Part shown: piece by piece, positions 11,185 through 22,634 of the stretch | Position numbering within the stretch: the first letter of the stretch is position 1 | How the letters are laid out: each line of letters opens with the position of its first letter | Assembly: GCA_047967505.1 (NCBI GenBank) | Contig: CM106538.1 | DNA: 64,000 nucleotides | Direction: 5' to 3' (one strand) | Origin: Dipteris shenzhenensis | Taxonomy: Eukaryota; Polypodiophyta; Polypodiopsida; Gleicheniales | The notes under the pieces: generated by a model | What the model saw: the letters and a program-made list of their open reading frames with translations, nothing else | Databases searched by the model: none | What the model was told of the DNA's origin: nothing | Translations under genes and position numbers: made by a program

Positions 11185-11882
11185 TGTAAGAAAATAGTAC
11201 GCAGCGGAAGATAACAACAAAACGCAAGTACACGATGGAAAGCTGGAGAGAATACAAAAAAATTCTGATATACCAAACTGCTGATACAACTGATGGTTGG
11301 CTGTCCACCCGTGCGCTCTACAGACAGAGCTTTGATGGTGATCTAGACAGATGCTGGACGGAGGACTATGAGCGTGAAGAACTGGTGATCTGATGATAGG
11401 GGGTGGCCACTTATATAGTGTAAGTGGTTGACGGTCGGCCCTGTAATAGGCAGTCGGCCTAATAGACAGTCGGCCTGGAAGACCAACCGACCCTTCAGAA
11501 AACATGCCGTCGGGCAGATGAAGGATCGCGCATAGGTCATACCGTCGGGCCTGGGGCTACCGGCAGCCCCCGGACCCTGCCGCTGTGGGGGCTTTGCCCC
11601 CAGACCCCCACCGGGGGCCTGCGCCCCCCGGACCCCCTGTTATCGGGGGGGCTATCGCCCCCCCGAACCCCCCCTTTGTGCAGACGGGTATCTACTCTTG
11701 GCTCCTAAGCCGTCTCATAACCATCTGGTCTACTCTAAGACCCCTTCCAGTGTCTAAACTGGGGATCCCTCCCAATATCTGATACCCATCATGGCTTCTC
11801 CTCATATGGGGGCCTTACAACATTGGGTACACAGAATATTGGTGGGTTACATGAGAGGTGGACATTTGAGCTAACTCTAACA
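11185..11882 (-). repeat. 5' LTR of the young copia element
   Basis: This 698 bp LTR is nearly identical to 6573-7268. The differences I see are A/T near 11257, C/T near 11331 and an extra 2 bp in the first GC hairpin. It carries the promoter for the minus-strand transcript (TATA-like box near 11411). Confidence 0.95.
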
Positions 11883-11887
11883 GATAG

Positions 11888-14330
11888 GTCATGCTAAAGG
11901 ATGGGATTCCCTCTTAGCAGGGAGGCGATCGGCATTTTTACCTCGGTCGATAGGAAGGCAACCAACCCAACACTATCACAGGGTTCTTGTAAAGACTCTC
12001 CTTCCATGGATAACAAGTCCTCAAAACCGTAAAGGTCTCCTTCTTCCTGTAGGTTTTGCAATACTAGGTCCTCCTAGAACATTTTCTTCATCAGACCCGG
12101 AGCCTCTGAGCAATCGAAGCTGAAACGTTGTTCTTCCACCTTTTTCGGTACCTTGAGCGCTTTTGCCCCTCGGTGGCCCATTAGGTGGGCTGGATGGATA
12201 GTATTTGACCCTCTGCTTGCCTTGAGTCTATGCTCGAGGCTTTCCAAGCAGTCCCATACCAAGTTTTGGGCCTCTATTACATATTGCTTCTCTAGGTCCG
12301 GGTGAGGATAGGTTTCCTTATAGGAGGTCGGGGGTGCTAGGCCTTGGGCCTGCACTAGCTTGTTTACCTTTGAGCTTGGGGGTACCTCTAGGTCACCCTG
12401 GGTGGAAGCACGTTTGGTGGCAGAGGAGGTGGCGAGGGTAGCTGTCTCCTCATCGAAACCATCCTGGATGAGCACCTAGCCAGACTCATCACCTACTCTT
12501 CAGGCCTTCTTAGACCGGGTCCATGGATGTTGAGGGATGTCACCTTGCGGTAGGGGCCCTTTATCTTTCCTTGCCAATTTCCTCATTGCCTTACCTATTG
12601 CTTTGGCTTGCATCCTTGTGATGACTTTTAAGGGTATTGCGGCCACCTGGCCTTGTTCGATACTAAGCAAGTTAAGGCTGGTGCTCTTAGGTGGGGTGAC
12701 TGGGGTTGTTGGGGTCTTCAATCCTTGAACAAATGCTTGATTCCACACCCTGCACATAAGGGTATGGGGCTGGTCATGCATGGAGAGGCGGGGGTAAGAT
12801 CCCTATAGGGGCAGTATTTCAAGAAATGCGGCCCCTGACACTTGAAGCATGACACCGAAGGGTTCGAAGTACCTCTATAGGGGCACTCATTTGCCCTGTG
12901 GGGGCCCTGGTAGGTATAGCAGTGGATTGGGGGCCTTCGGGTGATAGAGTTTAGGTCTCTATCCCTTGAGTTTACAGGAGCGGTCTCGAACATGGGGACT
13001 TGCTGATCCTCTTGAAGGAGGTAGTGACTTAGGGTGCCACTTCCTTCCTCGTAGGGGTAGTAGTCAAGGGGTCCGTGATCTAGATCCATCTCCTCCCAGT
13101 CATTGGGCACTTCCTCTACCAATACTTGATTGATCGAAGCTATATGAGGTAGTGGAGGTTGAGAGGCCAGTAGGGGTGGCGGTAACAAAGCCGACTAAGT
13201 CATATTCTAGCTTGAACTAGCCAAAGGGCCACCTCGTGTATTCAAAGGATTAGGTGGAGCCGTTAGGGCTAATGGGGGTCTTTCTCTTTCGGGGTGAGAG
13301 CCCTATACCATTGGCCTGCTTTGCCATCCAAGCTGAGACCAAATGCATTAGCCATTTCTAGATCCTCGAGAGCCCCAAAGGCTTCACATATTTGCTCGAA
13401 TCGCTCCACGTGGGAGATTGAGTCTCCTTTCCCAATGAATTTGGTCATTAACTTAGAGATGGCTATGGGTCGGCTCCTTGAGAGATTTGCAATCCGTGCA
13501 AGAAACACTGGGGCGGGTGGAGGTGGTGTGGCCCCCCTTCCTAGGGCATTCACCAAGATGCGCATTGCCTCATCAGTTAACACTGTATGGGCAACTGGTG
13601 GGGGCGGTGCCACTGTGGGCCTAACGGGACGCAAGGGTGGCCTTAAGCCTAGCCCTGGTGGTGGTATCCATGTAGTTACTGGTAGCGGCATTGGAACGGA
13701 TGCACGAAGGCCTACATTCATTGGAGCAATGGGTATGGATGGAAACAGCCGTACTCCAGGAGGGGGTGGGTCATGGGGCATGGGCACGGTGGTTCCATGC
13801 AATCAGCGATAGGGTGGAACTTGTGGAGCCCCATAGTTGACAAAACTTGGTGGCACATGGGCTGTTGGGGGTTCATAAGATGCCCATCCTTGGAAGCCTC
13901 TCGCATCGCATCGGTTGGGGTCTTGCCCTTGGAAGTCCCTCATCCATGGATCATCATCCATGCATTCCCATTGGGGGTGCCTTGCAAAGGAGAAGGGTCT
14001 TGGGTCCACAAAGGTGCTTTCCGCGTCCCAATCTATGTTTCAGGAGTTGGATGTTGCTGACCTTCCCTTCCTACAGACATGCCGACGAAGGGGTTCTCCA
14101 TGTCTGCCAACTCTGTTTGGTGGCCTAAACATCCGAACTTGTTGGAGAACGTACCTCTTAACCTGGATGCTACAAAAGGTGCAAGAGAGTTGGGAGAGGC
14201 CACACTAGTGAATGGAGCTTCGAAACGCCTTAGACCCGAGGGGTCTCACATTACCTCGTCCAAGCTCTCTGTCTCATCGAAGCTTGATAGGTCATCCTGT
14301 CGGGGTCCTTTTACTGAGTGAGAGCTAGGA
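11888..14330 (-). pseudogene. Ty3/gypsy gag of the old element, decayed
   Basis: Minus-strand frames form one broken gag. The N-terminal part (13803-14300) is rich in Pro, Gly and aromatic residues (PPTAHVPPSFVNYGAPQVPP). The capsid segment at 13269-13802 contains RPIAISKLMTKFIGKGDSI, HVERFEQICEAF and LSLDGKAGQWYRAL, a typical Retrotrans_gag pattern. The nucleocapsid at 12718-13188 has two degenerate knuckles (CYTYQGPHRANECP and CFKCQGPHFLKYCP). A basic and linker region runs down to about 12074. Frameshifts and stops separate these parts. Together with the pol fragments at 120-6572 it makes one element cut by the copia insertion. Confidence 0.8.
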
Positions 14331-14334
14331 ATCG

Positions 14335-14519
14335 AGCTTCCGGATCGGGCTGATCCCTAGCTAGGGTGAAAGGTGGGTTGAGCGTAACTCGAAAGCACTA
14401 TCTTCTGGCACAAGATCCTTGGACAAAATTCTCTCGGACCGCAAGTGCATGTATGATACCTCTAACTAGGCACACTCAGGCTGAACTATAGTTCTGGAAT
14501 TTTTATTCTAGACTACCGC
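14335..14519. other. Untranslated leader of the old gypsy element
   Basis: No coding potential or repeat was recognised. By position it lies between the gag start and the tandem array, in the 5' untranslated region of the minus-strand element. Confidence 0.35.
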
Positions 14520-15170
14520 AGAGGTATCCCCACAGTCATAGGGATAGCTCTATGGTGATGGTCGTAGGGATAGCTATTGCACCAATCGGCAAGATATCAA
14601 TAAAGTAGTGGACATGGAGATAGGTCGTAACGTGTCGGTCGGTGGGATAGATAGTGCCATGTGTTTGGCAGGATAGGACGCAGGTGGTATCCCCACGGAC
14701 GTAGGGATGAGTTTAAGACAACGGTTGGAGGGATAATAGGGTTGGCGGGATAATGACTAACATGCCAGTTGTACAATAATTATAGCGATGGGAGTGGGGA
14801 TAGCAAGATAGAAGCAATCGGAGGGATGAGCTTACCACGTCGGTCAGTGGGATATATGGATCGGCCGGATACGAATACGGCCACGGATGTGGGGATGACT
14901 GAAGACACTGATCGGCGGGATAATGTTATAGCGACGGTGGTAGGGATAGACGCTATGGCCATGGGTCAACGGTTGTCAGGTCGGCAGGATAATTAACTCT
15001 GACGCACATTTAATCAAGGCAACAGGTTAGGCCATGGTCAGAAGTTAGGTCGACAGGATACGAATATGGCATCAGGTCGACATAGTTTGACCGATGGGAT
15101 ACGGCTATGGCAACGGTCAGCAGGCTAGCGCTATCACGCCGACCCGTGGGGATAGAGAAATACTACGTCG
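14520..15170. repeat. Degenerate tandem repeats in the gypsy leader
   Basis: Imperfect units of about 25-30 bp share GGGATA, GGTCGGCGGGATA and CACGG(A/T)TGTGGGGAT cores. They fill the space between the primer site (about 15.66 kb) and gag (14.3 kb). The reverse complement shares its cores with the array at 5389-5720. Confidence 0.75.
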
Positions 15171-15652
15171 TCGACTGGTTTTTTGTGATTTCTGGAGGAT
15201 TTTGAGTTTCTGTTCAGGTTTTCCTGTGCTAGGGGGGTGCTACACTACCTAGTCTACCTACTCAATGAAAAAAACTTGAAAGAAAAACAAGTTTTGCAAG
15301 CCAAAATGCAAGATTTCTTGAGTGCTGAGCTTTACCACACAAAACAACTTCAAAATTCAGCATGAATCATTATTATTTTTTGTTTTTTGTGTGTTTAGAC
15401 ATCATACACTCCTTAGCAATCTTACTAACTTCCTACCACAACACTAAAAAACATAAAAAACAAGCTTCACATGATCAAAAATACTCTCCAACAAAAAATG
15501 ACAGCTTTCCTAACTTTTCCATCCAAACTCACTCTTCTTCACTCTTTCCTCTCCTATAACTCCACTGACAATGCTCCAAGTTAAGCTTGAAGCCTTGTGC
15601 AATGGGTAGATAACAAAAGAAGACAAGTGCAATGCAAAAGCATACCTCCGTT
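15171..15652. other. Gypsy leader, no gene seen
   Basis: This AT-rich segment lies between the tandem array and the putative primer site. Nothing codes convincingly on either strand. It includes A- and T-rich stretches and a pyrimidine stretch near 15530-15560. Confidence 0.4.
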
Positions 15653-15673
15653 CCCCAACAGCGGTGCCAAAAA
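15653..15673 (-). other. Putative primer binding site of the old gypsy element
   Basis: The minus strand reads TTGGCACCGCTGTTGGGGA just inside the presumed LTR end. It resembles the TGGCGCCGTTGCCGGGGA primer-site region common in Athila/Tat elements. Position and orientation fit the gag at 12-14.3 kb. Confidence 0.6.
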
Positions 15674-15675
15674 TG

Positions 15676-16900
15676 TGTAGTCTCGACGGTAACTCGCTTG
15701 TCATGGAGGTATTAAAGAGATGCTGATGGAGCCTCCACTCCAAGCTACTCCTTGTGAGAGTAATGCAAGGCATGAACCATCCGCATGTGTCACTCAAGCA
15801 GCTTCCGGATTGTTGCAATGTGTTTCCACAAGAGAAGAGGGAAGGGGGAGAGCGGAGAAGAGAGGGGAGAGGGGAGGGAGAAGGAGAAGGAGAAGGGAAG
15901 AGGAGAGTGAAGGGGCATGGAGTGGCAAACACAAGGGCACTACAATGGAAACAAGGGAACACCCAAAACACTCTTGGAAGAGAAGAGGGAGCTTGTATTC
16001 AAACTTGTGCAAACAACAATGAAGGCTAAAGTCAACCATTTGGCCTTTTATACATGTCACCTTTTGAAGGGAGGGCCAACCCTTTTCCTTTTAGCACTCT
16101 CCCTCTCTTTACATTAAAAGGCTCTTGGGCCCATAGGGTGCCAAGGCATATTGCTATTCTTTCCATCTCTCCCTACTAGCGGAAATAGCGCTTGTGTTAA
16201 CCATATAAGAGCGCTTGGGACAAGCCTGGCATTAGGAGGTGTTCCTGGCCGGCTCTGAAATAGCGCTTGTGTTAGCTTCGCACCACCAAGCCCTAAGCTA
16301 TTTGGGGTTCAAAGCCCTTGTACGAGGCTCAAAACCTAGAGTGGCGAGGCTTAACTCCCGCGAGACACTTAACCACAACTTGCAATTGGAACCTACAACC
16401 GGTGAGCTGAAACCTGCAATCTATGAGCTAGAACCTGCAACTTGTGCCCGTTGCCTGCAATCTTTGACCTTGGGGTATTTGGGGCTCAAACTCCCTGAGC
16501 TTGTACTATACTCCTTCCATGGCTACAACCGTTGAAGTAAATCATGAAGCCTAATCACCTCTAATCACTGATTACCCTGCATTCGGTGACTGTACTCCGT
16601 GGATGTTAACAAGTATGTTCATTGCGGTTCGTGTGGTTTCGTGGAGTCCTTTTCCATAGTCTCTAAGGCTACGACGTCCTAAGCAACTAATACAAGAAAT
16701 GAAATTTCTTGCATTAACATGGAATCACCCACAATATCACAACCATCTAGCATGCTAAAACACAAGTGTCCCCAACTAAACCACGTTAAGTATCCTCTAG
16801 AATTCCCATTTCATTCGTGTGGTGTCATGGAGTACTTTTCCATGTCTCCAAAACTACAATATCCTAAGCAAATAATGCAAGAAATGTAATTTCCATAACA
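15676..16900 (-). repeat. Probable 5' LTR of the old gypsy element, outer end uncertain
   Basis: The inner end (plus TGTAGTCTCG at 15676) lies two bases from the primer site. The outer end could not be fixed. The interval has a purine-rich stretch at 15835-15910 (GGGAGA/GGAGAA units). It also has a diverged direct repeat: 16637-16720 and 16820-16893 share a GTGGAGT..TTTTCCAT..CCTAAGCAA..CAAGAAATG pattern about 180 bp apart. No second LTR copy is in the window, so the call rests on position. Confidence 0.4.
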
Positions 16901-16989
16901 TCACTCTTGCTGAGGTTGCAGCTGACCTCAATTGTGTGTTTGATTTTAGGAATTGGTGAGGTATGGAAAAGGCCAAAACAACCATTCAA

Positions 16990-17480
16990 GCATTCATCTC
17001 TTGGATGATTCGTGAACTTTGGCAAATATTTGACATAAATATATCATTTTTGTGTTTCACAACACATTCCTATCCATCTACTGTCAATGGAGCCGCTTTG
17101 TCAAATAGGTTGGCAAGCTAGTGCACAAAAATCTATTCAATGAACAAGTGGGTAGCTTTCTCAATTGAGAGTCTTTTCACAAGGGATAAAGTATGTCTAC
17201 TTATTAAACATGTCCACTATGTTCCGTATCATATCATTTTGACCTCCTAGTAGGCACTCTTATAATGAAGTCCCATATCATTTTGACTTGCAATATTAGG
17301 CATATCATATCCACTCCCATATCATATCATTTTGATCTACCATAGTAGGAATTCTTGTAATGAAGTCCTTGGATATCTACCACCCAAGATTGACTAGGAA
17401 TATGTAAAGGCATTAGCAATCCAATGTCTTTTCCTTATTACTTTTGGGCAACTAATGCATTTTGCAATACATCTTTCCTT
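16990..17480 (-). pseudogene. Decayed Ty3/gypsy integrase fragment
   Basis: On the minus strand, with frame changes, one reads GLLMPLHIPSQSW near 17390-17440. KDFITRIPTMVDQNDM follows near 17330-17370. After a duplicated stretch come TYFIPCEKTLSIEKATHLFI and FVH near 17110-17215. These match the order of a gypsy integrase core (GLLxPLxIPxxPW, KDFI, FIPCxKT). The repeated TATCATATCATTTTGA at 17226-17245 and 17319-17336 shows a short internal duplication. It is clearly dead and unrelated in position to the element at 1-16 kb. Confidence 0.65.
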
Positions 17481-18150
17481 TTATTGATTAGTAGATTTGT
17501 CTTGCTATCAATTGCAAAGTAGAATTCACCCTCCTATGTCCAATGTATGGTGACTGATTCATCTATGAAGGATCAAGAGATGCATAATCTCTTTTCATAT
17601 AAAATATAATGAGTCTTGTATGAATATTCTAACATAGGATAATTTATTCCATACATATAAAATATATATATGTGCTCTCAAATGGTTGCATCACTATAGC
17701 AGTTATATGATTGATACTTAGTTTTCTGCTTAGAGCATTGGTAACCGTAGTTTCTTTAAAACACTTGGTATTGAATCATGGTCTAAAACCTATGTATAAA
17801 TGATTCCCATTTAATATGTTTACCGTCAACAAGTATTTAATACTTATACTTTGTTGATCCGTCTTAATGAGAAGTTCAACTCCAACAATGTATTCAAAAT
17901 TTTTTGGACTTGTTCTCTTGTTTTGGACTTTTTTTCCAAACTAGTCAACTCCACTTGATATTGACCTAGTTTACTCAAAATGGGTGCTCTTACAACACTA
18001 CATATTCAAGTCCACACAATTGTGGCCTTTAGAAACAAAAATAAAGGTGTGAGTGGGAAAGAGAATGTGAGGGGAAGAAAGAATCTTTTTCAATATAATA
18101 TTTTTGCACTATTGACACCAAATGAATGTTTTGATGAAAAAAGGAGGAAG
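17481..18150. other. AT-rich DNA, no gene seen
   Basis: No convincing coding sequence is present. An uninterrupted plus-strand frame at 17980-18207 runs into the inverted-repeat cluster and matches nothing known to me. Confidence 0.5.
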
Positions 18151-18245
18151 GTGGTTGCGCACTCCTTATGTGGGCACATAAGTCTTGAGCCTTATGTGGG
18201 GACATAAGTCTTGTGCCTTATGTGGGCACATAAGGCTTGAGACTT
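18150..18245. repeat. Inverted-repeat cluster 1, CTTATGTGG/CCACATAAG
   Basis: Three tandem near-palindromes are present, each CTTATGTGGG(C)ACATAAG(G/T) followed by CTTGAGC or CTTGTGC, with a period of about 26-28 bp. The motif recurs at 20070-20275 and 22095-22290. Confidence 0.85.
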
Positions 18246-20060
18246 CTATTACTAACTAATTATATTAATTATTTAATTTAGTTCCTTAATTATTAATTTT
18301 TATTACTTCCTATTAATTTACTAAATACTATTTAATTTCTCTTGAATAATTAATATTTAAATATTTAAATATTTATTTAATTAATAATTGAGTAGTAAAA
18401 AATTTACTTGAGGTAAATATGATAATTCAAGATTTGTTGATATCAGCAGATGATGATGTAAAGATACACCATCTTTTGAAAATGATGCATAATATATCTT
18501 CTCTTATGTTTTTTAATCTCTTTCTGAGTCATTAGACCCAAAGGAAACCACTTTAGCTCTCCCATCAATACCACATCTGACCCCTCTTCGATAGTGAAAT
18601 CTTGTAATATTGGAAATAAAGATTAGCAATGGAAATGAAAAATATAGTTTAATAGCTTTAAAAAAAATTTACTTAGTTAAGATCTAAGTCCTAACCCTAA
18701 AACCTAGAGGCTAAAATAATATACTTAATTAAGATCTAAACCTAAACCCTATATCCTAAACCATAATTTTATGCCATAAAATAAGAAAAAAAATGAAATG
18801 TAAAAAAATCATGATTTGTTGGTATTAAATTGTTAAACAAATGAAAATGTGAAGACATGTTTTGAAAATTTCGCATTTTTATATATACTTGAAAATTTGC
18901 TTTTTGGTATTAATCGAAAAAACATTCAAAATCTAGAAAGCGTTTTTGGAAAACCATTATTTAAATTAGGATTTACATATTTTTTTAAGTATTAAATTAG
19001 AATATATTAGCGCACACACGTGCACATACACACACACACACACACACATTTAGGTAAATTATCTAGTATTGGGATTTAAAATATAACTATTTAAATTAGT
19101 ATTAGAATATATAAGTTAGAGCTAGATTAGAATAAGGTTACATTATAAATATATTTAATTCAAAATACTTTCAAATATGATTTACATATATTTAAATTAC
19201 ATAGTATTAGGATTTATAATATATTATTCAAATGAATCACAAGATGAAGCACTGGATATATATCCACTAGATGAAGCACAAGTCATAAGGAACCAACAAA
19301 GAGCTTAGAAAGAATCATTGTGGTTATATTGACAATGAAGAGGTGCAAGTAGCAAAGGACTCCGTTGCTTTTCTTATAGAGAGTACTAATAGGCATGTCT
19401 TCTGGACTTGTGATAGTTATTGGCTTGCCTGCTTTTCAAAATAGTGAAGAAGAACAAAATGTAAAAAAGAGAGACTTTAATATATGTGAATCCTATTTTG
19501 AAATAAAGATATCATTTTGATTTTCATAATGATGTGTATGAATTTTGTTGAATAGTTTTTTGTAAATAATGATGTGTATGAATTTTGTTGAATAGTTTTT
19601 TGTAAATGATGATGTGTATGAATTTTGTTGAATAGTTAAATATGTTAAATAATATGGTGTGATTATGTTAAATAGTCTATTTTAATATTTTAAGGGTGAA
19701 TATTAACTTGTAAGACAAACCCTAAACCCTAATTTTATGGTATAAAATTAGGAGAAAAGCCAAAATCTACAAGCAGTTTTTTGAAAACCCTTCATTTGTT
19801 GGTATTAATTTGATTAAAAAATCAAAATAGAAAACCCCCATTTTTTTGTATAAATTTGAAAAAAATATCTAAATGTGAAAATATCTTTTTTTGTTATGAA
19901 ATTGGAAAAAAACTCAAAATCTAGAAACATTTTTTTTAAACCCTCATTTTTTGGTTTTGATTTGATCAAAAAATAAATTTGTAAAGACACATTTTGAAAA
20001 CTCTCATTTTTTGTATAGAATTGATAAAAAGTTATAAATGTAGATTTTTTGTAGAAATAT
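18246..20060. other. Highly AT-rich block with degenerate repeats
   Basis: No genes are seen. It holds a (CA)n run at 19020-19050 and a 40 bp tandem repeat at 19529-19640. Loosely repeated units of about 60-70 bp at 18780-18960 and 19780-20040 contain an AAAACCCTCATTTTTTGGT-like core. Short telomere-like CCCTAAACCCTAA occurs near 19717-19735. Confidence 0.6.
19529..19640. repeat. 40 bp tandem repeat, about 2.7 copies
   Basis: GATGTGTATGAATTTTGTTG occurs at 19531, 19571 and 19611, an exact 40 bp period. It is followed by AATAGTTTTTTGTAAAT in the first two copies. Confidence 0.9.
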
Positions 20061-20067
20061 TAAGGTG

Positions 20068-20275
20068 CCCCCCACATGTAGCGCATGCCTTATGTGGGCA
20101 CATAAGGCTTGAGCCTTATGAGCTGCTCACATGGGACTTGAGCCTTGTGTGTGTGTGGGGGGGGTTCTTTAGGCTGAATCCACATAAGGTGCATGCCTTA
20201 CGTGGGGAGAGCATCTCTCCCCATATAAGGCGTGTGTCTTATGTAAGGGGAGACCCCCCATATAAGGCTTTATTT
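20068..20275. repeat. Inverted-repeat cluster 2, CCTTATGTGGG family
   Basis: This holds GCCTTATGTGGGCACATAAG, then CTTGAGCCTTATG, CCACATAAGGTGCATGCC and CCCCATATAAGGC. It is the same motif as cluster 1 with longer GGGG/CCCC extensions. It sits about 450 bp before the polypyrimidine tract. Confidence 0.8.
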
Positions 20276-20514
20276 TGTATTTTAACTCAAAAAGAGCTAA
20301 ATGTTCTATAAAAAAAACATGAGATGTGGTACCTCTATTTTGCTTTTTTTCGAGAATCACACCTTAAGTGGGAAGCCTTCTCCTAGAGATTAGCACGGGA
20401 ACAATGAGGAGGAAGAGAAGGGTTAGCTCTCAAATATATATAGATTTTTAAAAATTTGAACTCTCCCTCCAAAAATGTTTGAAAATTTAAACAAAAAAAT
20501 TGCATACTACTACT

Positions 20515-21993
20515 ACCCTCTCACTCCCTCTTCTCCCCTCCTCATTCCACTCGGCCCTCCCCTTCCCTCTCTTGCCTCCTCCCCTCTCTCACTCGCCTCC
20601 TCCCTCCTCCTTCTCCTCCTCCTTCTCCTCCCTCCCTCCTCCTCCTCCTCTTGCCCGATCGTCCCTCTCAACTCTCGCTCCTCCTCCTCCCCCCCCTTTC
20701 TTCTCTCCTCCTGGGCTACTCGGTCCTCCTCTCTCCCTCCTCTCGTCTCCTCCTCCTCTCCTCCCGGGCTGCTTGTCTCTCCTTCTCTCCTCCTCCTCTC
20801 CTCCTGAGCTACTCGTTCCTCCTCCTCCTCCTCCCTCCTCGTCCTTCTCCTCTCCTCTGGGGTTGCGTGCTCCTCCTTGACGTTCTCCTCCCCCTTCTCC
20901 TCCTCCTCCTCCCTCCTCCTACTCATTATCTCCTTCCGGGCCACTCGCCCATCCTCCCCCTCCACCCTCCTCCTCCTCCTTCTCTCCTCTTGGGCTACTC
21001 GCCCCTCCTCCTCCTTCTCTACTCTTGGGTTGCTCGTTCCTACTCCTCCTTCTCCCTCCTACTACTATCCTATCCTCTTGGGTTGCTCGCTTCTCCTCCT
21101 CCTCCTCCTCCTCCTCCCAGGCTACTCATTCCTACTCCTCTTTCTCCCTCCTACTCCTTCTCCAAGCTGCTCGTTCCTACTACTACTCCTCCCCCTTGTC
21201 CTGCTCCTCCTCCCTCCCTCCTTCTCCTCCTTCTCTCCTCCTGGCAGTTAGCTCACTCCTCCTTCTCCTTCTCCCTCCTCCTCCTCCTCCTCTCCTCCCA
21301 GGCTGCTCGCCCCTCCTCCTCCTCCTCCTCCTCCTTCTCCCCCCCCTCCTTCTCTCCTCCTCCTCCTTTTCTCCTCCCGGGCTGCTCGTTCCTATTCCTC
21401 CTTCTCCCTCCTACTCCTCGTCTCCTCTCGGGCTGCTCGCCCCTCCTCCCTCTCCTCCCCCTCCTCCTCCCTCTTCTCCTCCCTCTCCTCCTCCTCCTCC
21501 TCCTCCCCCTCCTTCTCTCCTCCTCGTCCACCTTTTCTCCTCCTACTCCTCCTTCTCCCTCCTACTACACTCCTCTCGGACTGCTCGCCCCTCCTCCTCC
21601 TCCCCCTCCTCCTCCTCTTCCTCCTCTTCTCCTCCCCCTGAGCTCCCCCTTTTCTCCTCCTAGGCTGCTCGTTCCTCCTCCTCCTCCCTCCTACTCATTC
21701 TCTCCTCCTGGGCTGCTTGTTCCTACTCCTTCTCCTCCCCCTCCTCCTCCTCCTCCTCCTCCTCCTCCTCTCCTTCCCTTCTCTCGACGGGCTGCTCGCT
21801 CTGCCTTCTCCTCTTTCTCCCTCCTCCTCCTTCTCTCCTCCCGAGCTGCTTGCTCCTCCTCCTCCCTCCCCCTTTCCTCCTCATTCTCCCTCCACGTCCT
21901 TCTTGGCCCTCCTCCTCCTCCCCTCTTTCTCCTTCTTCGGGTTGCCTTCTCCTTCTCCCGGGCTACTCTCTCTCTCTCCTCCTCCTCCGTGTT

Positions 21994-22027
<34 letters not shown>

Positions 22028-22070
22028 CTCCTCCTCCTCCTCCTCCTACCTCCCTCTTTTTCCTTGTTGG
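20515..22070. repeat. 1.55 kb polypyrimidine (CTC)n tract with a recurring GGGCTGCTCG cassette
   Basis: The plus strand is almost all C and T, mainly CTC/TCC triplets. At irregular intervals (often about 50-80 bp) a short cassette near GGGCTGCTCG or GGGCTACTCG breaks the run. The end is (CT)n at about 21993-22025. Long open frames in three plus and two minus frames here are by-products of triplet repetition (Leu/Ser/Pro or Arg/Glu only). The strand asymmetry would allow triplex (H-DNA) formation. Confidence 0.95.
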
Positions 22071-22092
22071 TGGTGATGAGTGGGTGCCTCCA

Positions 22093-22305
22093 AAGTTGCC
22101 CCCACATAAGCCTTATGTGGGGATACCCCCTCCTCCCCCCCCACTAAGGCGCACGCCCCCCCACATAAGGCTCAATAAGCCTTGTATTGAGGGGAAGGGG
22201 GGGGGTTCTCCTCCCACATAAGGTGTGCACCTTATGTGTGGGGACCCCCCCCAAGGAGACCCCCTCCTTATGTGGTCCCTCCTTGAGCTTTATATGGGGG
22301 TAGTT
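22093..22305. repeat. Inverted-repeat cluster 3, CCACATAAGG family
   Basis: CCCCACATAAGCCTTATGTG, CCCCACATAAGGCTCAATAAG and CCCACATAAGGTGTGCACC with CTTATGTGTGGGG form palindromes flanking runs of C or G. Clusters 2 and 3 flank the polypyrimidine tract. Confidence 0.8.
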
Positions 22306-22634
22306 ATTAGGAGTGGTGGGTTAGTTAGCTTACAACAAATGGGATGTTTAGTTAGGAGTGGCAGGGTTACTTAGCAGTTAGGTTAGTTAGTTAGGATATT
22401 GGTTAAATTGTATTTCAAACCTATATTATAATGTAAGTATATTTTGAACCTATATTACATTATAATATAAACATATATGTTTAAAATGTATTTCATTAGG
22501 ATTAAATATATTTTATAATTAAGAATATAGGTATTAGATGGTTGTAAGACTAGTTGATACTACGAGTATTGAACCCGTGCTTTGCATGGGCAAAGATGCA
22601 CGATCATCCTCAACCACTCCCCATCTGAAGGTGG
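22306..22634. other. AT-rich spacer, no gene seen
   Basis: It contains short GTTAGTTAG-type repeats near 22320-22400 and no coding signal. Confidence 0.5.

Larger units (their letters stand above)
6573..11882 (-). mobile_element. Complete Ty1/copia LTR retrotransposon, 5310 bp, TSD GATAG
   Basis: The element is bounded by LTRs of 696 and 698 bp that differ by about two substitutions and one 2 bp indel. It starts and ends with the TG...CA pattern. The 5 bp target duplication GATAG is at 6568-6572 and 11883-11887. Transcription runs on the minus strand. The primer site TGGTATCAGAGC follows the 5' LTR directly, and a purine tract precedes the 3' LTR. One polyprotein frame of 1269 codons fills the interior. 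It sits inside the old gypsy element between gag and protease. The near-identical LTRs imply a very recent insertion. Confidence 0.97.

Noticed and set aside
13294-13812. Plus-strand open frame of 172 codons
   Set aside because: It is the opposite strand of the gypsy capsid region, whose minus-strand reading has recognisable gag motifs.
18690-19740. Telomere-like CCCTAAA units
   Set aside because: Only one or two consecutive perfect units occur within AT-rich DNA; too few for an interstitial telomere array.
20651-22147. Long open frame of about 498 codons, rich in Leu, Ser and Pro
   Set aside because: Made entirely of (CTC)n repetition; similar open frames exist in other frames and on the other strand, and there is no domain.
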